Assembly: GCF_003112675.1 (NCBI RefSeq)
Contig: NZ_BFAY01000005.1
Span: 62,001-126,000, forward strand
DNA from: Leptospira johnsonii
Lineage (GTDB): Bacteria > Spirochaetota > Leptospiria > Leptospirales > Leptospiraceae
Direction of reading: 5' to 3'
Length of the DNA: 64,000 nucleotides
Shown: piece after piece, positions 16,790-26,156 of the stretch
Layout: the number at the start of each line of letters is the position of its first letter
Position numbering within the stretch: the stretch's first letter is position 1
The notes under the pieces: model-generated
Databases searched by the model: none
Seen by the model: the letters and a program-made list of their open reading frames with translations, nothing else
Told to the model about the DNA's origin: nothing
Made by a program: the position numbers and the translations under genes

Positions 16790-17686
16790 ATGGAATTCAG
16801 ACAGATTGTTTATTTTCTGGAAATTTCGGAATCAGGCACATTCCTAAAGGCTGCTTCTCGTTTGGGATTAACACAGCCTGCGCTTTCCAAACAGATCTAT
16901 CTTTTGGAAAAAGAATTGGGAGTTATCGTTTTGGAAAGAGGGGGAAGGGCAGTCAGGCTCACCCACGAAGGAGAAAGGTTTTACCAGTATTCTATCCGGA
17001 TGAAAGAATTATGGGAAGAGATCCAAAATGGTTTTTCCAAGGAGAATGAACTAAAAGGAAATTATTCCATCTCCGCAGGTGGGACAGTTTCAGCTTGGAT
17101 ATTGCCTCAGATCTTAAAAGAGATCCTGAAAAAAAGAACGGGGCTTTCTCTTTCCGTAAGAGAGGGAGATGCCGGGGAAACCAAGGACGCAGTTTTAAAG
17201 GGAGAAGTGGATCTTGGGATCTTGACAGGACCGATCTCAGAACCTAGTCTGAATGTTTTGGAATTTTTATCCGATCGTATCTTCCCAGTGGCTGCGAAAG
17301 ACCACCCCATTTTCCTAAAAAATAAAATTAGAATAGAAGATCTGAAAAAACAATCCTTTGTATTATTCCATCCAGGTTCCGCACTTAGGAAGGCAGTGGA
17401 GAAAAAGATTAAATCTTTCACTAAAGAATTCAGTCCTAAGATCGCAATGGAACTTAGGAGTGTGGAGTCTGTAATCAAATCATTGGAAGCAGGACTCGGG
17501 ATCGGATTTTTGTCGGAATATTCCATTAGCCCTAAGCTTAAAAAAATCAAATTCGAAGAATGGAATACGGAAAGGAAATTTTATCTTTGTTATCGTAGAA
17601 AATCCGGACCAGGACTTGCTTTACTTGCTGAGGAAATATTAAGATCGACTAAAGAATGGGGATCGCAGAGACCTTCTTCCCATTAA
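16790..17686 (+). CDS. LysR family transcriptional regulator, probable regulator of leuCD
   Basis: This 298-residue protein has the N-terminal winged helix of LysR regulators (residues 1-60: MEFRQIVYFLEISESGTFLKAASRLGLTQPALSKQI...) and a two-lobed substrate-binding domain (about 90-290). It diverges from leuC with a T-N11-A palindrome between them, the standard arrangement for a LysR regulator and its target. The inducer may be a leucine-pathway intermediate such as isopropylmalate, but this is inferred from context. A hairpin terminator overlaps its 3' end. Confidence 0.93.
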   Translation: MEFRQIVYFLEISESGTFLKAASRLGLTQPALSKQIYLLEKELGVIVLERGGRAVRLTHEGERFYQYSIRMKELWEEIQNGFSKENELKGNYSISAGGTVSAWILPQILKEILKKRTGLSLSVREGDAGETKDAVLKGEVDLGILTGPISEPSLNVLEFLSDRIFPVAAKDHPIFLKNKIRIEDLKKQSFVLFHPGSALRKAVEKKIKSFTKEFSPKIAMELRSVESVIKSLEAGLGIGFLSEYSISPKLKKIKFEEWNTERKFYLCYRRKSGPGLALLAEEILRSTKEWGSQRPSSH

Positions 17687-17700
17687 GAGGAAGAAGGTCT
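17669..17700 (+). terminator. Terminator overlapping the end of the LysR gene
   Basis: AGACCTTCTTCC (17669-17680) pairs perfectly with GGAAGAAGGTCT (17689-17700) around an eight-base loop holding the LysR stop codon. A T-rich stretch follows on the plus strand. The hydrolase gene converges from the other side, with its stop codon at 17707. Confidence 0.75.
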
Positions 17701-17706
17701 TAAATT

Positions 17707-18708
17707 TTATTTTACTCCGGTTTTATGTAAGAATTCCAAAACTTCTTTTTGGACCTTCTCTTTATCTGAGAATACATGTTTAGAAGTCAAAACATGGCTA
17801 CCTACTTCTATTTGGACCTTAGTGTTGAGAGGATTTGGAGTATCTCCTCCGATCTTATCGAAACCTTTCAGCATCGCGTCCACACTTGCAGTTTTATCCT
17901 GATGATCCTTGTCTTTATAATAATATACTAATAGAGTAGGGACCTTGATCTTCTCCAGGCTGTTTTGGCTGAATACGAATTTGGTCGCATTGCTTACGTG
18001 TTGGATCGCGGATAAATACTGATCCTTATACCAATATTCGTAATAATGTTCTCCCACTCCGTCGTCCGGCTGTTTAGGAGGGGATTTTCTGATCTTTCCT
18101 TGGACCGTTTCTCCAAAGGTCATTCCTCCCGGATAAAAGAATAATTTAGCCAAAGGGACCGCAAAATCGAAAAACGGGGAGAATAATACCAGATCCTTGA
18201 TCTTGTCCGGATATTTTCCCGCAAGATAAACAGAGATCAAGCCGCCCATACTGGTTCCCATGAGTATAGTTTGATTTCCTAATTTATCCATCATTAATAG
18301 ACTTTCTTCCGCTACGCGGATATATTCCGTAAAAGGAGTGTCTCTATGATCCTCATTATTGGTTCCGTGACCCGGGAGTCTTAAGTAGTAAGTATTTGCC
18401 TTGAGAGAGGCGGAGATCTTGTCTACAGTCTCTTCTCCTTCTGCGCGGGACGCGCCAAAACCGTGTATATAAAGAATTGCGAATTCCGTTTTTCCTGGAG
18501 AATAACGGATCAATTTTTCTTCGGATCCTGGTCTTCCGTGAAGTGATTTGGTCTCTTCTAATTTGGTTTTATAAAACGAATCGAAACTTTGCGTTAGGTC
18601 CGCTTTTGGATGGAATTCGTATTTGGGGAATGTAGCGTAATAGATCCCCAAATAGGCGATAAGCACAGCACCCAGGCCGATCGAAACCCGTTTGAATATT
18701 TTTTTCAT
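17707..18708 (-). CDS. Membrane-anchored alpha/beta hydrolase
   Basis: The 333-residue protein has one N-terminal hydrophobic anchor or uncleaved signal (about residues 7-24) followed by an alpha/beta-hydrolase domain. The nucleophile elbow is GTSMGGL, the oxyanion region follows YIHGFGASRAEGEE, and an Asp and a terminal His (VGSHVLTSKH) could complete a triad. It resembles carboxylesterase/monoglyceride lipase types. I chose the second Met (18708) because GGAG lies six bases before it; the upstream ATG at 18735 has no ribosome-binding site. The substrate is unknown. Confidence 0.88.
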   Translation of the reverse strand: MKKIFKRVSIGLGAVLIAYLGIYYATFPKYEFHPKADLTQSFDSFYKTKLEETKSLHGRPGSEEKLIRYSPGKTEFAILYIHGFGASRAEGEETVDKISASLKANTYYLRLPGHGTNNEDHRDTPFTEYIRVAEESLLMMDKLGNQTILMGTSMGGLISVYLAGKYPDKIKDLVLFSPFFDFAVPLAKLFFYPGGMTFGETVQGKIRKSPPKQPDDGVGEHYYEYWYKDQYLSAIQHVSNATKFVFSQNSLEKIKVPTLLVYYYKDKDHQDKTASVDAMLKGFDKIGGDTPNPLNTKVQIEVGSHVLTSKHVFSDKEKVQKEVLEFLHKTGVK

Positions 18709-18839
18709 CCTTCTCTCCGTGTTTTTCGGATTCATATGCGCGACGAAAAGGATATTAGGAACCCTTTATTTTGAGGCAAGGACTTTTGTTGGAAGAAATG
18801 AACGGAATCTAGACCGGGTTCTTGAAAGTGCCAGGTCTT

Positions 18840-19271
18840 TTAAGCTCTTTTTTTCTTTTCGGAATCCAATTGGAATAGCACGTCCGAAAGATGGAATTCG
18901 CCTAGTTTTGCTTCGAGTGCGGACTGAGCCTCTTGGAAAATTCCGGTCAAAGTAGTTTGTATCTTTTTACCCACAGGGCATTTCGGGTTCGGCTTGTCAT
19001 GGATCGAGAATAGAGGAGCCTCCGTTTCCACAGCCTTGTAGATCTGTAAAAGTTGGATCTCCTCGGGAGATTTGGCGAGTTTTGCACCTGCAACTCCTTG
19101 TTTGGAAACCACGAGTCCTGCTTTTTTTAATTTTCCCAGGATGTTCCGGACTACAACAGGATTGGTCCCGATACTATCTGCCATAATTTGAGAGGAACTG
19201 GCTTCTTCTCCATCCCGGTCGACCAAGGAAAGAATATGAATGGCTATGGAATACCTGCTCGGAATCGACAT
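18840..19271 (-). CDS. Rrf2 family transcriptional regulator with a single cysteine
   Basis: The product has 143 residues from the ATG at 19271, which follows AGGGGG at four bases; an upstream TTG at 19316 would add 15 residues without a ribosome-binding site. The N-terminal winged helix (SIPSRYSIAIHILSLVDRDGEEASSSQIMADSIGTNPVVVRNILGKLKKAGLV) and the wing (SKQGVAGAKLAKSPEEIQLLQIY) are typical of Rrf2. Iron-sulfur members such as IscR, NsrR or RirA carry three cysteines; here only one (NPKCPVG) is visible. It is therefore nearer to the YwnA-like, cluster-free branch and may sense thiol oxidation or a small molecule. No target is evident beside it. Confidence 0.88.
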   Translation of the reverse strand: MSIPSRYSIAIHILSLVDRDGEEASSSQIMADSIGTNPVVVRNILGKLKKAGLVVSKQGVAGAKLAKSPEEIQLLQIYKAVETEAPLFSIHDKPNPKCPVGKKIQTTLTGIFQEAQSALEAKLGEFHLSDVLFQLDSEKKKRA

Positions 19272-19450
19272 CTTTCCCCCTGTAGTTGATGCTGGGCGAT
19301 CTTTCGAATTCGCCAATCATATTTTCTGACGACCGAAATATCTAGGAACTCTCCTGTTAGGGAATAAAAAACGATTTGGAGCCTATTTTTTCGTTTTCCC
19401 CTGGTTTAAGAAATATATTTCTGATTTCTGCAATTTCTCGGAGGCATCCT

Positions 19451-20929
19451 ATGTTCGCTAAGTATTCGACTCTATTACTAGGGGCATTGTTCTTTTTTCA
19501 CTGCGGTAAAAAATTGCCAGTTTCCATGATCACAGCCACTTCCATGGATAGCGGGCTCCCGTTCGAGATCCTGGACGGAAAAAAATGGAGACCGGAAGAA
19601 GGCGCCAAATTCGTTAAACTTCATTTTTATCCGGATGAAACCTTCTTATTATCCAAGATAGAAGTAGAATCCTGTAATGGGGACTTCTCCGATCCGATCA
19701 CCGCCTATATTAACTTTGATGAATATAGCCAGGAACTGTCCACAGGATCCACTGCCGCGGTTTCCTTCGATGCACCTAAGAGCACTCGATCAGTTACTTT
19801 TAACTTTCATAAAAATGCAAACCTATGCGTGCAGAAGGTAAATTTTTACGACGACAAGGGTTCCAAGATGAAATGGAAGGGGCCGAAAGTTGTAGAAGCG
19901 TCTGTGACCGCATCCGAAACCGCTAAGCCGAATCTTTCTTACGACGTGATGAACTTATTCGACTCTAGATACGAATATGCTTGGGCCTCCGACAAAAAGG
20001 GTCCAGGGGTAACTTTGGATTTCGATTTTAAGGAAACTCAAAAGATAAAATCCATCAAGATCTGGAACGGTTACCAAAGATCCGACAGACATTGCCAGAC
20101 AAATGGGAGATTAAAAACCGCAATTATCACAGGTGATAACGGATTCGAAGAAAAGATCGAAGTAGGAGATATCATGGGACCACAAACCATCCAATTCTCC
20201 AAAACGTTCGAAGGTAAAAAATTAAAACTTAAAGTAGATTCTATTTATACAGGAAAAGATTATAAAGGACTTGTTATCAGCGAGATCCGTTTTTCAGACG
20301 GAGACGACTGGATCTTACCGAATCCAATGGAGCAAGTTAAGAAGATCGCAAAAAACAATTTTTTCCAATTCACAGCGGCTAATATAGATAATGTACTGAA
20401 CTGGAGTTATGTAGGAGGAGAATATACCGGAGCTATTCCTGCTGCAAATGCGAGTGTAGAACAACAACAGGCTCAAACCACTGAAGGTTCTCCAGCGGAA
20501 ACAACCGGAGAAGAAGGCCAGACGCCTGAAACCAGTCTGATTTCTTCCAACTGGACTTTAAGATTGAGATCCGACGGAAGTCTTTTCTTTGAGGGAAATA
20601 CGACCGAGGCCGATGGAGATGGACAAATTAATAAAAGTTTCTTTGCATTAGGAAATTATGAAGTAAAAGAAGCCAAGCCCGACGGTTTGAAACTTCGTAT
20701 ATTCGGTCTTGTTCGAAAAATGACCCAAAAAGAGTATAACGAAGATTATTACGGCGGGGACTGCAATGGCTGCGGAAGAGACTGTAATAATAGTCAGGAT
20801 TCGGAGAATGGAGAGAAAATTTTCCAAGAACAGATCCTTCTACGCAAATCTGGAAATAAACTTTTCATAAAGAATGAAAATCCAGGAAAAGTTTTCCAAT
20901 TCTCTACATTGGAATTGGTCCAGGAATAA
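19451..20929 (+). CDS. Lipoprotein with discoidin-like (NADase-type glycan-binding) domain
   Basis: From the ATG at 19451, preceded by GGAGG, the protein has 492 residues. An upstream TTG frame start would disrupt the signal peptide. Residues 1-18 form a lipoprotein signal ending in FFFHC. Residues about 35-130 and 130-290 look like beta-sandwich modules; the second (LSYDVMNLFDSRYEYAWASDKKGPGVTLDFDFKETQKIKSIKIWNGY...) has the pattern of discoidin-type domains annotated as NADase-type glycan-binding. The C-terminal part (about 380-492) contains a CNGCGRDC cysteine cluster. It should be anchored on the cell envelope. A second lipoprotein follows three bases downstream. Confidence 0.82.
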   Translation: MFAKYSTLLLGALFFFHCGKKLPVSMITATSMDSGLPFEILDGKKWRPEEGAKFVKLHFYPDETFLLSKIEVESCNGDFSDPITAYINFDEYSQELSTGSTAAVSFDAPKSTRSVTFNFHKNANLCVQKVNFYDDKGSKMKWKGPKVVEASVTASETAKPNLSYDVMNLFDSRYEYAWASDKKGPGVTLDFDFKETQKIKSIKIWNGYQRSDRHCQTNGRLKTAIITGDNGFEEKIEVGDIMGPQTIQFSKTFEGKKLKLKVDSIYTGKDYKGLVISEIRFSDGDDWILPNPMEQVKKIAKNNFFQFTAANIDNVLNWSYVGGEYTGAIPAANASVEQQQAQTTEGSPAETTGEEGQTPETSLISSNWTLRLRSDGSLFFEGNTTEADGDGQINKSFFALGNYEVKEAKPDGLKLRIFGLVRKMTQKEYNEDYYGGDCNGCGRDCNNSQDSENGEKIFQEQILLRKSGNKLFIKNENPGKVFQFSTLELVQE

Positions 20930-20932
20930 ATT

Positions 20933-21514
20933 TTGTTTAGGAAAGTTATCCTTCTTCTTTTCGTTTTGAGCTTAAGCGATTGCGAAAAGGAAAAAAGTTC
21001 CGATCCTTCCTTTTCCCTGAATCTGTCCGGGAAAAAGGGGGGAGTTCCTGTTCGTATCGATTGGATCTATAAAGGTTTCCCGGGAGAGATGAAAATTTAT
21101 GAACTGGCTTCTCAGAGACCGGTTCAGCTCTGGGATACAAACACCGTTTCGGATCTGAGTAAGGCTCCTATTTCGAGTTTGATAGAAGATTCAAGATTGG
21201 TTTTGGGTCCGGGAGAAACCCGCAAGTTTGCCTTAGTATATAAGAATGAAACAAAGGAGAAGTTATACTTTTTTGCTGCTCCTCATTCAGTGAACCCGCC
21301 TGAATTCGGTTTTGGTTTTAAATTCAAATGCCTTTGTGTAAACCATCTATTCCAAGTGGAACCAGGTTCTGTTTGGTATAGGATCGTTGAAATACGCACT
21401 ATGCCAAACTGGGCGAGTGATCCATTCCAGATCACCCATACTTTAGTGAGAGTAGATCCATCTCAGGCGAAAGAATGGAGTAACACAGGAACACATTCCC
21501 ATTCAGATGAATGA
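20933..21514 (+). CDS. Lipoprotein of unknown function
   Basis: The 193-residue product starts with TTG, supported by AGGAA seven bases before it in the end of the previous gene. Residues 1-17 form a lipoprotein signal peptide with the lipobox LSDC. The remainder is beta-rich, with PHSVNPPEFGFGFKFKCLCVNHLFQVEPGSVWYRIVEIR near its end. That part recalls copper-chaperone-like or cytochrome-oxidase-assembly (CtaG-like) folds, and the C-terminus has histidines (GTHSHSDE), but I cannot name the family. It is almost certainly co-transcribed with the upstream lipoprotein. Confidence 0.75.
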   Translation: MFRKVILLLFVLSLSDCEKEKSSDPSFSLNLSGKKGGVPVRIDWIYKGFPGEMKIYELASQRPVQLWDTNTVSDLSKAPISSLIEDSRLVLGPGETRKFALVYKNETKEKLYFFAAPHSVNPPEFGFGFKFKCLCVNHLFQVEPGSVWYRIVEIRTMPNWASDPFQITHTLVRVDPSQAKEWSNTGTHSHSDE

Positions 21515-21577
21515 GAATGTTCTAAGAAAAAAAATAATATTAGGGTATTCTAAAATACTTCAGGCGAGGTTCGGGTG

Positions 21578-22177
21578 TTATTGTTCCGTTTTAGGCTCTG
21601 CGCCTGGATCCGGTTTTACACATACCAGAACCTTATTTTGAAGATAACATTCTGTTTCCGTTCCGTCCTTTTTTCTGTAAGGTCCAGGATTGGAATTGCT
21701 TGAATCCGTAAACTCTGTTACTAAAACGCTTCCGTCGGTAAACGTTACTTTTCCGGATCCTTTAATGATACCTTTTGCAAAGTTTCCTCGGATTACCGTT
21801 CCGTTGGAGTAGAAATACATTCCATCTCCTTCTTTCAGATCATTGACGTAAATTCCTTCGAATTTGTCGCCGTTCTTGTATACGAACTTACCTTTACCTT
21901 CTCTATGCCCACTACTGAATCCACCTGTGTATATATCTCCTGTAGAATATACGTAGGTGCCAGTGCCGTTTTCACAGTTGCCGGATTCGCAACGGCCATC
22001 TTCCGTATCTTGGTCCGGGCTAAAGGATCTGGTGGAAGCGGAGTTTGCACTTTCGGATCTGGACGCGCTTGCATTATTGGAAGATTCGGAAGAATCCTTG
22101 GTTTCCGCGGAAGAACAGTTGAATATTATAAAAAATGCGAAAATGGAAATGAAGAAACCTGTTAAAATTCGAGCCAT
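21578..22177 (-). CDS. MORN-repeat lipoprotein
   Basis: The 199-residue protein begins with a lipoprotein signal (lipobox FIIFNC at about residue 21), followed by a Ser/Glu/Asn-rich linker and three to four MORN repeats (GTYVYSTGDIYTGGF, GKFVYKNGDKFEGIY, GMYFYSNGTVIRGNF, GKVTFTDGSVLV). MORN proteins are common in Leptospira and make beta-hairpin scaffolds of unknown partners. It converges on the previous lipoprotein gene. Confidence 0.88.
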   Translation of the reverse strand: MARILTGFFISIFAFFIIFNCSSAETKDSSESSNNASASRSESANSASTRSFSPDQDTEDGRCESGNCENGTGTYVYSTGDIYTGGFSSGHREGKGKFVYKNGDKFEGIYVNDLKEGDGMYFYSNGTVIRGNFAKGIIKGSGKVTFTDGSVLVTEFTDSSNSNPGPYRKKDGTETECYLQNKVLVCVKPDPGAEPKTEQ

Positions 22178-22219
22178 AGTAAAATTTTTGACCCTAAACT
22201 TAGATTCGTCAATCCGATT

Positions 22220-23911
22220 TCATTGTAATAATTCTCGGACAGGCATTCCTTGGCGGTTGATAAAGTCAGGAAGTTTGTTTTTGATCCCTAAAAATACCAA
22301 ATAGTAGACTTTCCGCAAAGCAGGATGAAATAAGATTTTGTCCAGGATCCGATACCTGCTTCTGTTCCTTAAAAACAATTTCAGGATAAATCTTAAAAAC
22401 CAAGAAGGTTTGGACTTAGATGCTAGGAACTGGAAGCGGAAAGTTTTAGGATATTTCTTATGATATTCTTTTGCGAGCCTTTTGGATCCGGCTAATAAAG
22501 AAGGGTTTTCGGAATACAGTAGTTTTCTTGCGTTTAGAATGAGCCGAAATGTCTTTTTCTGAAATTGAGAGTCGTAAGGCAGATCCAATTTTTCGGAAAT
22601 TTTTTTCATGCGAGAGAGATGGGCAAATGTTTCTTCTCCCAATCGTAAGGACTCCTTTGGGTTCGGATTTAAAATGGAATATAAGAACCGGAAAGGATCG
22701 GAAACAGTGATCTTATCCCAGGTGATATGAAGAATGGGCGGGATCCGAACGCGATGCAAATAAAAACTTTGTTCTGCAAATCCGGGATCATACAAAAGGT
22801 TTAGGATCAATTCTTCACTTAATCTTAAAAATTCCAAAAATTGGTCCGCATTCTTTTTACCGTAAAATTTAAGAAGAATGTCCTCTAAACTTCTTTCCGG
22901 TCTTGTGAATAATTGAACTGAAACAAACGTATTCAATTCATTCCAATAAGAAGAACGTTTTAAAAATGTGATATTCCTGAATGATGACCAGCCGCCAGTT
23001 TGGGTCCAAACGCTGATTCCCGCTATATTTGCTTTCCCTAAAAGTTCGGATCTGTATTTTTCGTACATCCATCCTACGAAGCTAGGATATTCCCCAAAAC
23101 CTTCATATTCTCTTCTGGCTTGCAATTCCAAAAGTTTAGGTTTATCGTCTTCGAAGAATAACGGATTGATCGGAAGATATCTAAAGAAATCACCTTCTCC
23201 GTATTTTAAAGAAATGATAAGAGATTTGCTTTGTATGTCTTGGAAGACTTTATGATATGTTTTCGGATTCCAGATAAGATCTCCTATTTCGTAGGCTCCT
23301 AAAGTCCAGGTGCGAAATATTAATGTTTTATTATGTTTTTCGAAAACCGGTAGGATTTCTTTCAAGAATGAGTTTGCCGCTTTAGGATTTTTTAGGAAAA
23401 GTTTACTTCTAAAATCCCCGGTAACATCCACTCCGTCGGATTCTCCGATACGAAGTATGATCCCTGAAATTTCTGTGAAACTAGAAAATAGATCTTCTAA
23501 AGATTCTTTGAAAAGTCGGATAATCTTGTCTAAATTTCCGCCGGTGTGTTCTAAAATCGGATCATTGACAGAGAAAAAATCGCTTGTGATAAATACTTGC
23601 AGATCTTGGGAAGAAGCGATCTTAAAAAGTTTTTTATACTTCTTGCGGTAAGATGTGATCTTACGTTTTAGATCTTCTGGATAAAAATCCCTTTCGGAAA
23701 GATAACAAAGTTCGTCCAGACTGACCGCATTAAATCCCAATTTAGAAATTCTTTTCGTATATCTGGAAAAAGATTCTCTGACTCTTTTATGTTTTTTCTT
23801 TGATGGAAGGGAAGATTTTTCCAGATGTGCGAGAGGTGCCTTGGACCAATTCTGATGTTTTTCTTTGGATTCCAGAAAGAAAGGAGCAGATCCGTCTACA
23901 AGAGAGAGCAT
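22220..23911 (-). CDS. Hypothetical protein, possible glycosidase-like TIM barrel
   Basis: The ATG at 23911 gives 563 residues and lies just after the stop codon of the upstream exporter gene. An upstream TTG at 23962 would overlap that gene by 47 bases. I do not recognise the family with certainty. The middle part alternates strands and helices (FNAVSLDEL, QVFITSDFFS, GIILRIGES, KTLIFRTWTLG, LIISLKYGEGDFFRYLP, LLELQARREYEGFGEYP, IAGISVWTQTGGWS). That pattern is like the (beta/alpha)8 core of family-67 or -115 alpha-glucuronidases, including a stretch similar to their substrate-binding QARREY segment. The C-terminal ~200 residues are helical and basic. No signal peptide is visible. The assignment is tentative. 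Confidence 0.78.
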   Translation of the reverse strand: MLSLVDGSAPFFLESKEKHQNWSKAPLAHLEKSSLPSKKKHKRVRESFSRYTKRISKLGFNAVSLDELCYLSERDFYPEDLKRKITSYRKKYKKLFKIASSQDLQVFITSDFFSVNDPILEHTGGNLDKIIRLFKESLEDLFSSFTEISGIILRIGESDGVDVTGDFRSKLFLKNPKAANSFLKEILPVFEKHNKTLIFRTWTLGAYEIGDLIWNPKTYHKVFQDIQSKSLIISLKYGEGDFFRYLPINPLFFEDDKPKLLELQARREYEGFGEYPSFVGWMYEKYRSELLGKANIAGISVWTQTGGWSSFRNITFLKRSSYWNELNTFVSVQLFTRPERSLEDILLKFYGKKNADQFLEFLRLSEELILNLLYDPGFAEQSFYLHRVRIPPILHITWDKITVSDPFRFLYSILNPNPKESLRLGEETFAHLSRMKKISEKLDLPYDSQFQKKTFRLILNARKLLYSENPSLLAGSKRLAKEYHKKYPKTFRFQFLASKSKPSWFLRFILKLFLRNRSRYRILDKILFHPALRKVYYLVFLGIKNKLPDFINRQGMPVRELLQ

Positions 23912-23915
23912 TCTT

Positions 23916-24782
23916 TTATTCCGTTTTCTTTCTGTATCTAAACGATTCGAGAGCAGCAGCAAATAAGATCAGAGCTCCACCTATGAATTCTTCCTTTCGC
24001 GGAACCTCATGTAAGATTGCCCAAGCAAGTATGGCAGAATATACAGGCTGTACTGTAGACAATAAACCAGCAGTTTTAACCTTCATCTTGAACACAGACT
24101 TGATATAGAATGTATGTCCCACTGCTGTGAAGAATACACCTAAAAGAACGATCAATCCCCAATCCTTGGGATCTGAGAATAAGTTCTCGAAGAATAAGAT
24201 AGGACTTAAAATAAAACATGTAACGGCTGTTTGGTGGAAAATCACCTGTGTGGATCCATGTCCCGACAGATATTTTTTAGTAAGAATATTCCGAAATGCC
24301 ATTGCCCAGGAAGAGGAGAGTCCAAGTCCTACGCCTAAAAGATATTTATTTTCCAGATCAAAATTTGGGACTAAGATCCACATTCCAAATAGAACGAGGA
24401 CCGCGAGTGCCAGATCCAAACTTCTGATCTTAGAAGGGAAAAATAAAGGTTCTAATAAAACGGTCCAGACTGGATGAGTGAAAAGTGTAAGTACCGCCAC
24501 GGCGATAGTCGCTTCTTGAGCGGAGGCAAAAAAAGTGACCCAATGAAATGCGAGGAGAACTCCTAAAGAGAAGGAGATCCAATTTTCTTTTTTACTAGGA
24601 AAGAAGAATGGCCTCTTTCTGAACCAAAGAACGAAACCAAGTAGACTTGCTGCGAATAATGTTCTTCCCCAGGTGATCAGAGAAGGGGAATGCGAAAGAA
24701 CCTGGGCAAACAGCACATTTCCACTGATTAAAATTTGGGAAACTTGGAATTCAAGATAGGTTCTAAGTCTAGTTTCCTGCAT
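23916..24782 (-). CDS. DMT superfamily exporter (EamA)
   Basis: The 288-residue protein shows ten predicted membrane segments in two five-helix EamA repeats: the first from about residue 10 to 140 and the second from 150 to 280 (LGVGLGLSSSWAMAFRNIL... and FTAVGHTFYIKSVFKMKVKTAGLLSTVQPVYSAILAWAIL). DMT proteins export amino acids, sugars or other small metabolites; the substrate cannot be inferred. It is followed four bases later by the glycosidase-like gene, so the two are probably co-transcribed. Confidence 0.9.
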   Translation of the reverse strand: MQETRLRTYLEFQVSQILISGNVLFAQVLSHSPSLITWGRTLFAASLLGFVLWFRKRPFFFPSKKENWISFSLGVLLAFHWVTFFASAQEATIAVAVLTLFTHPVWTVLLEPLFFPSKIRSLDLALAVLVLFGMWILVPNFDLENKYLLGVGLGLSSSWAMAFRNILTKKYLSGHGSTQVIFHQTAVTCFILSPILFFENLFSDPKDWGLIVLLGVFFTAVGHTFYIKSVFKMKVKTAGLLSTVQPVYSAILAWAILHEVPRKEEFIGGALILFAAALESFRYRKKTE

Positions 24783-24865
24783 CTGGCAGGACTAATTTGT
24801 GATGCCTATTACAGACGGAAAGGAATTACTTTTGCGTTATAAATGATTTCGATGATTTGTAATAA

Positions 24866-24904
24866 ACTAGAAAAGAAGAAGGATCCGGACTTTCACCCGG
24901 ATCC
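24866..24904 (-). terminator. Rho-independent terminator of the desaturase gene
   Basis: On the minus strand GGATCCGG and CCGGATCC (24881-24888 and 24897-24904) form an eight-base stem with an eight-base loop. A pyrimidine-rich TTCTTCTTTTC tract follows. It lies about 30 bases after the desaturase stop codon. Confidence 0.7.
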
Positions 24905-24931
24905 TCATACCAAAGAAGAAAGTGTATAGTC

Positions 24932-26032
24932 TTAAGCAGCTAAGGCTTGTTCTTTTCCAAGACGATTCGCCCTGAAAATGCTTCCAAAATCATTAAATCT
25001 GATTCCGTAACGTTTCATCGCAGGATGAACGAAGGGAGCCACAGCTTGTCTGAGATAAAAAGGCTGGTTTACTACGAAATGATGGATCCCATGTGTGCTT
25101 CCAAAATTAAAACAGAATAGATGAAGAGGAAATAAGAACCAACTATTTAAGACCTGAGTTTGGTCATGAAGTCCTTTTACATCTCCGTAATAATGCATAT
25201 TAGAAGAAACGATCTGGATACTTGTTTGTCTGATCCAATTCGGGATCGTATAAACCACAGCTGAAATGTTCAAAAAGTGGCGAACAGTATCCAACCAAGC
25301 AGGAATTTCTATAGGTTTTCCTAACAGTTCATTTCCAATATAGAAAAGATTGATGAATAGGAAATTATACCAGAGATGAAAATAGACCACAAGGTAAGGC
25401 CAACTAGAGCGAGTGATCTCACTTCTTTTAAATTTAGGAGCCTCTCTACGCAAGATATGCGATTGGAATAAGAAGGACATATTTCCGTCCATCATAGTGA
25501 TAAAACGTTTTAATCCGAACTTCATTCCGTTCCCGATCAGACGTTCTTCTATATCTTCTTTATGACCGGATACCTTATGGTGAAGGGTATGGATCATTCT
25601 TCTGTACCAAGGACTGACGGTATTTCCTCTAAAGATCCAAACCATCCAGAACATGAAGTTTTGGATCTTTAGATTATCCTTATAATATAAATTATGAATT
25701 AAGTCGTGTTCGACTTCGTGAAGAATGGAGGCAAGAACTCCGTTGGCTATAATACATGTCCAAGCAGGAATGATCCCAGCGATATAAAGTCCTGCAAATA
25801 GGATCATTCCAGCAGCGGAACCCAAGGTGATCGCAAGACCTAATTCGTCTTGGTGTTTTAAGAATTCGAATTTACTGCGCAACTTTTTGTCCCGGAATCG
25901 GATCCATTTCATGATCTTCTTACTCTTTTCCTTTTGGGACAATCTCTCGTAAAGTTTGGTTGGAACCTGAATCATCTGTCTTTCTGCAATGGCGATCATC
26001 GGTTTCCTCCGTTTTTGTTTTCGGTTGTCCAT
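24932..26032 (-). CDS. Membrane fatty acid desaturase family protein
   Basis: The 366-residue protein carries the three histidine clusters of membrane di-iron desaturases: HEVEHDLIH near residue 105, HTLHHK (within RRMIHTLHHKVSGHKED) about 40 residues later, and HGIHH (SFNFGSTHGIHHFVV) near residue 300. Several hydrophobic spans (VIPAWTCIIANGVLAS..., YLVVYFHLWYNFLFINLFY) surround them. It should act on fatty acyl chains or related hydrocarbons in the inner membrane. A membrane-domain AraC regulator gene lies just upstream on the same strand (125-base gap), which suggests that regulator and desaturase form one unit, possibly adjusting membrane lipid unsaturation. Confidence 0.88.
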   Translation of the reverse strand: MDNRKQKRRKPMIAIAERQMIQVPTKLYERLSQKEKSKKIMKWIRFRDKKLRSKFEFLKHQDELGLAITLGSAAGMILFAGLYIAGIIPAWTCIIANGVLASILHEVEHDLIHNLYYKDNLKIQNFMFWMVWIFRGNTVSPWYRRMIHTLHHKVSGHKEDIEERLIGNGMKFGLKRFITMMDGNMSFLFQSHILRREAPKFKRSEITRSSWPYLVVYFHLWYNFLFINLFYIGNELLGKPIEIPAWLDTVRHFLNISAVVYTIPNWIRQTSIQIVSSNMHYYGDVKGLHDQTQVLNSWFLFPLHLFCFNFGSTHGIHHFVVNQPFYLRQAVAPFVHPAMKRYGIRFNDFGSIFRANRLGKEQALAA

Positions 26033-26156
26033 ATCTTACGGAAATTTCCGGAAAGAGTCGTCCGAATTGATCGAATGCAACTGCGGATTCGGTCCTAATC
26101 TATAAATTTTTACCATTCCACATCGACAGATATTGATTGATTTGGCATCAAACGGA

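Noticed and set aside
18840..19271. Rrf2 gene as regulator of the encapsulin operon
   Set aside because: It is 12 kb away with several transcription units between; there is no sequence support.
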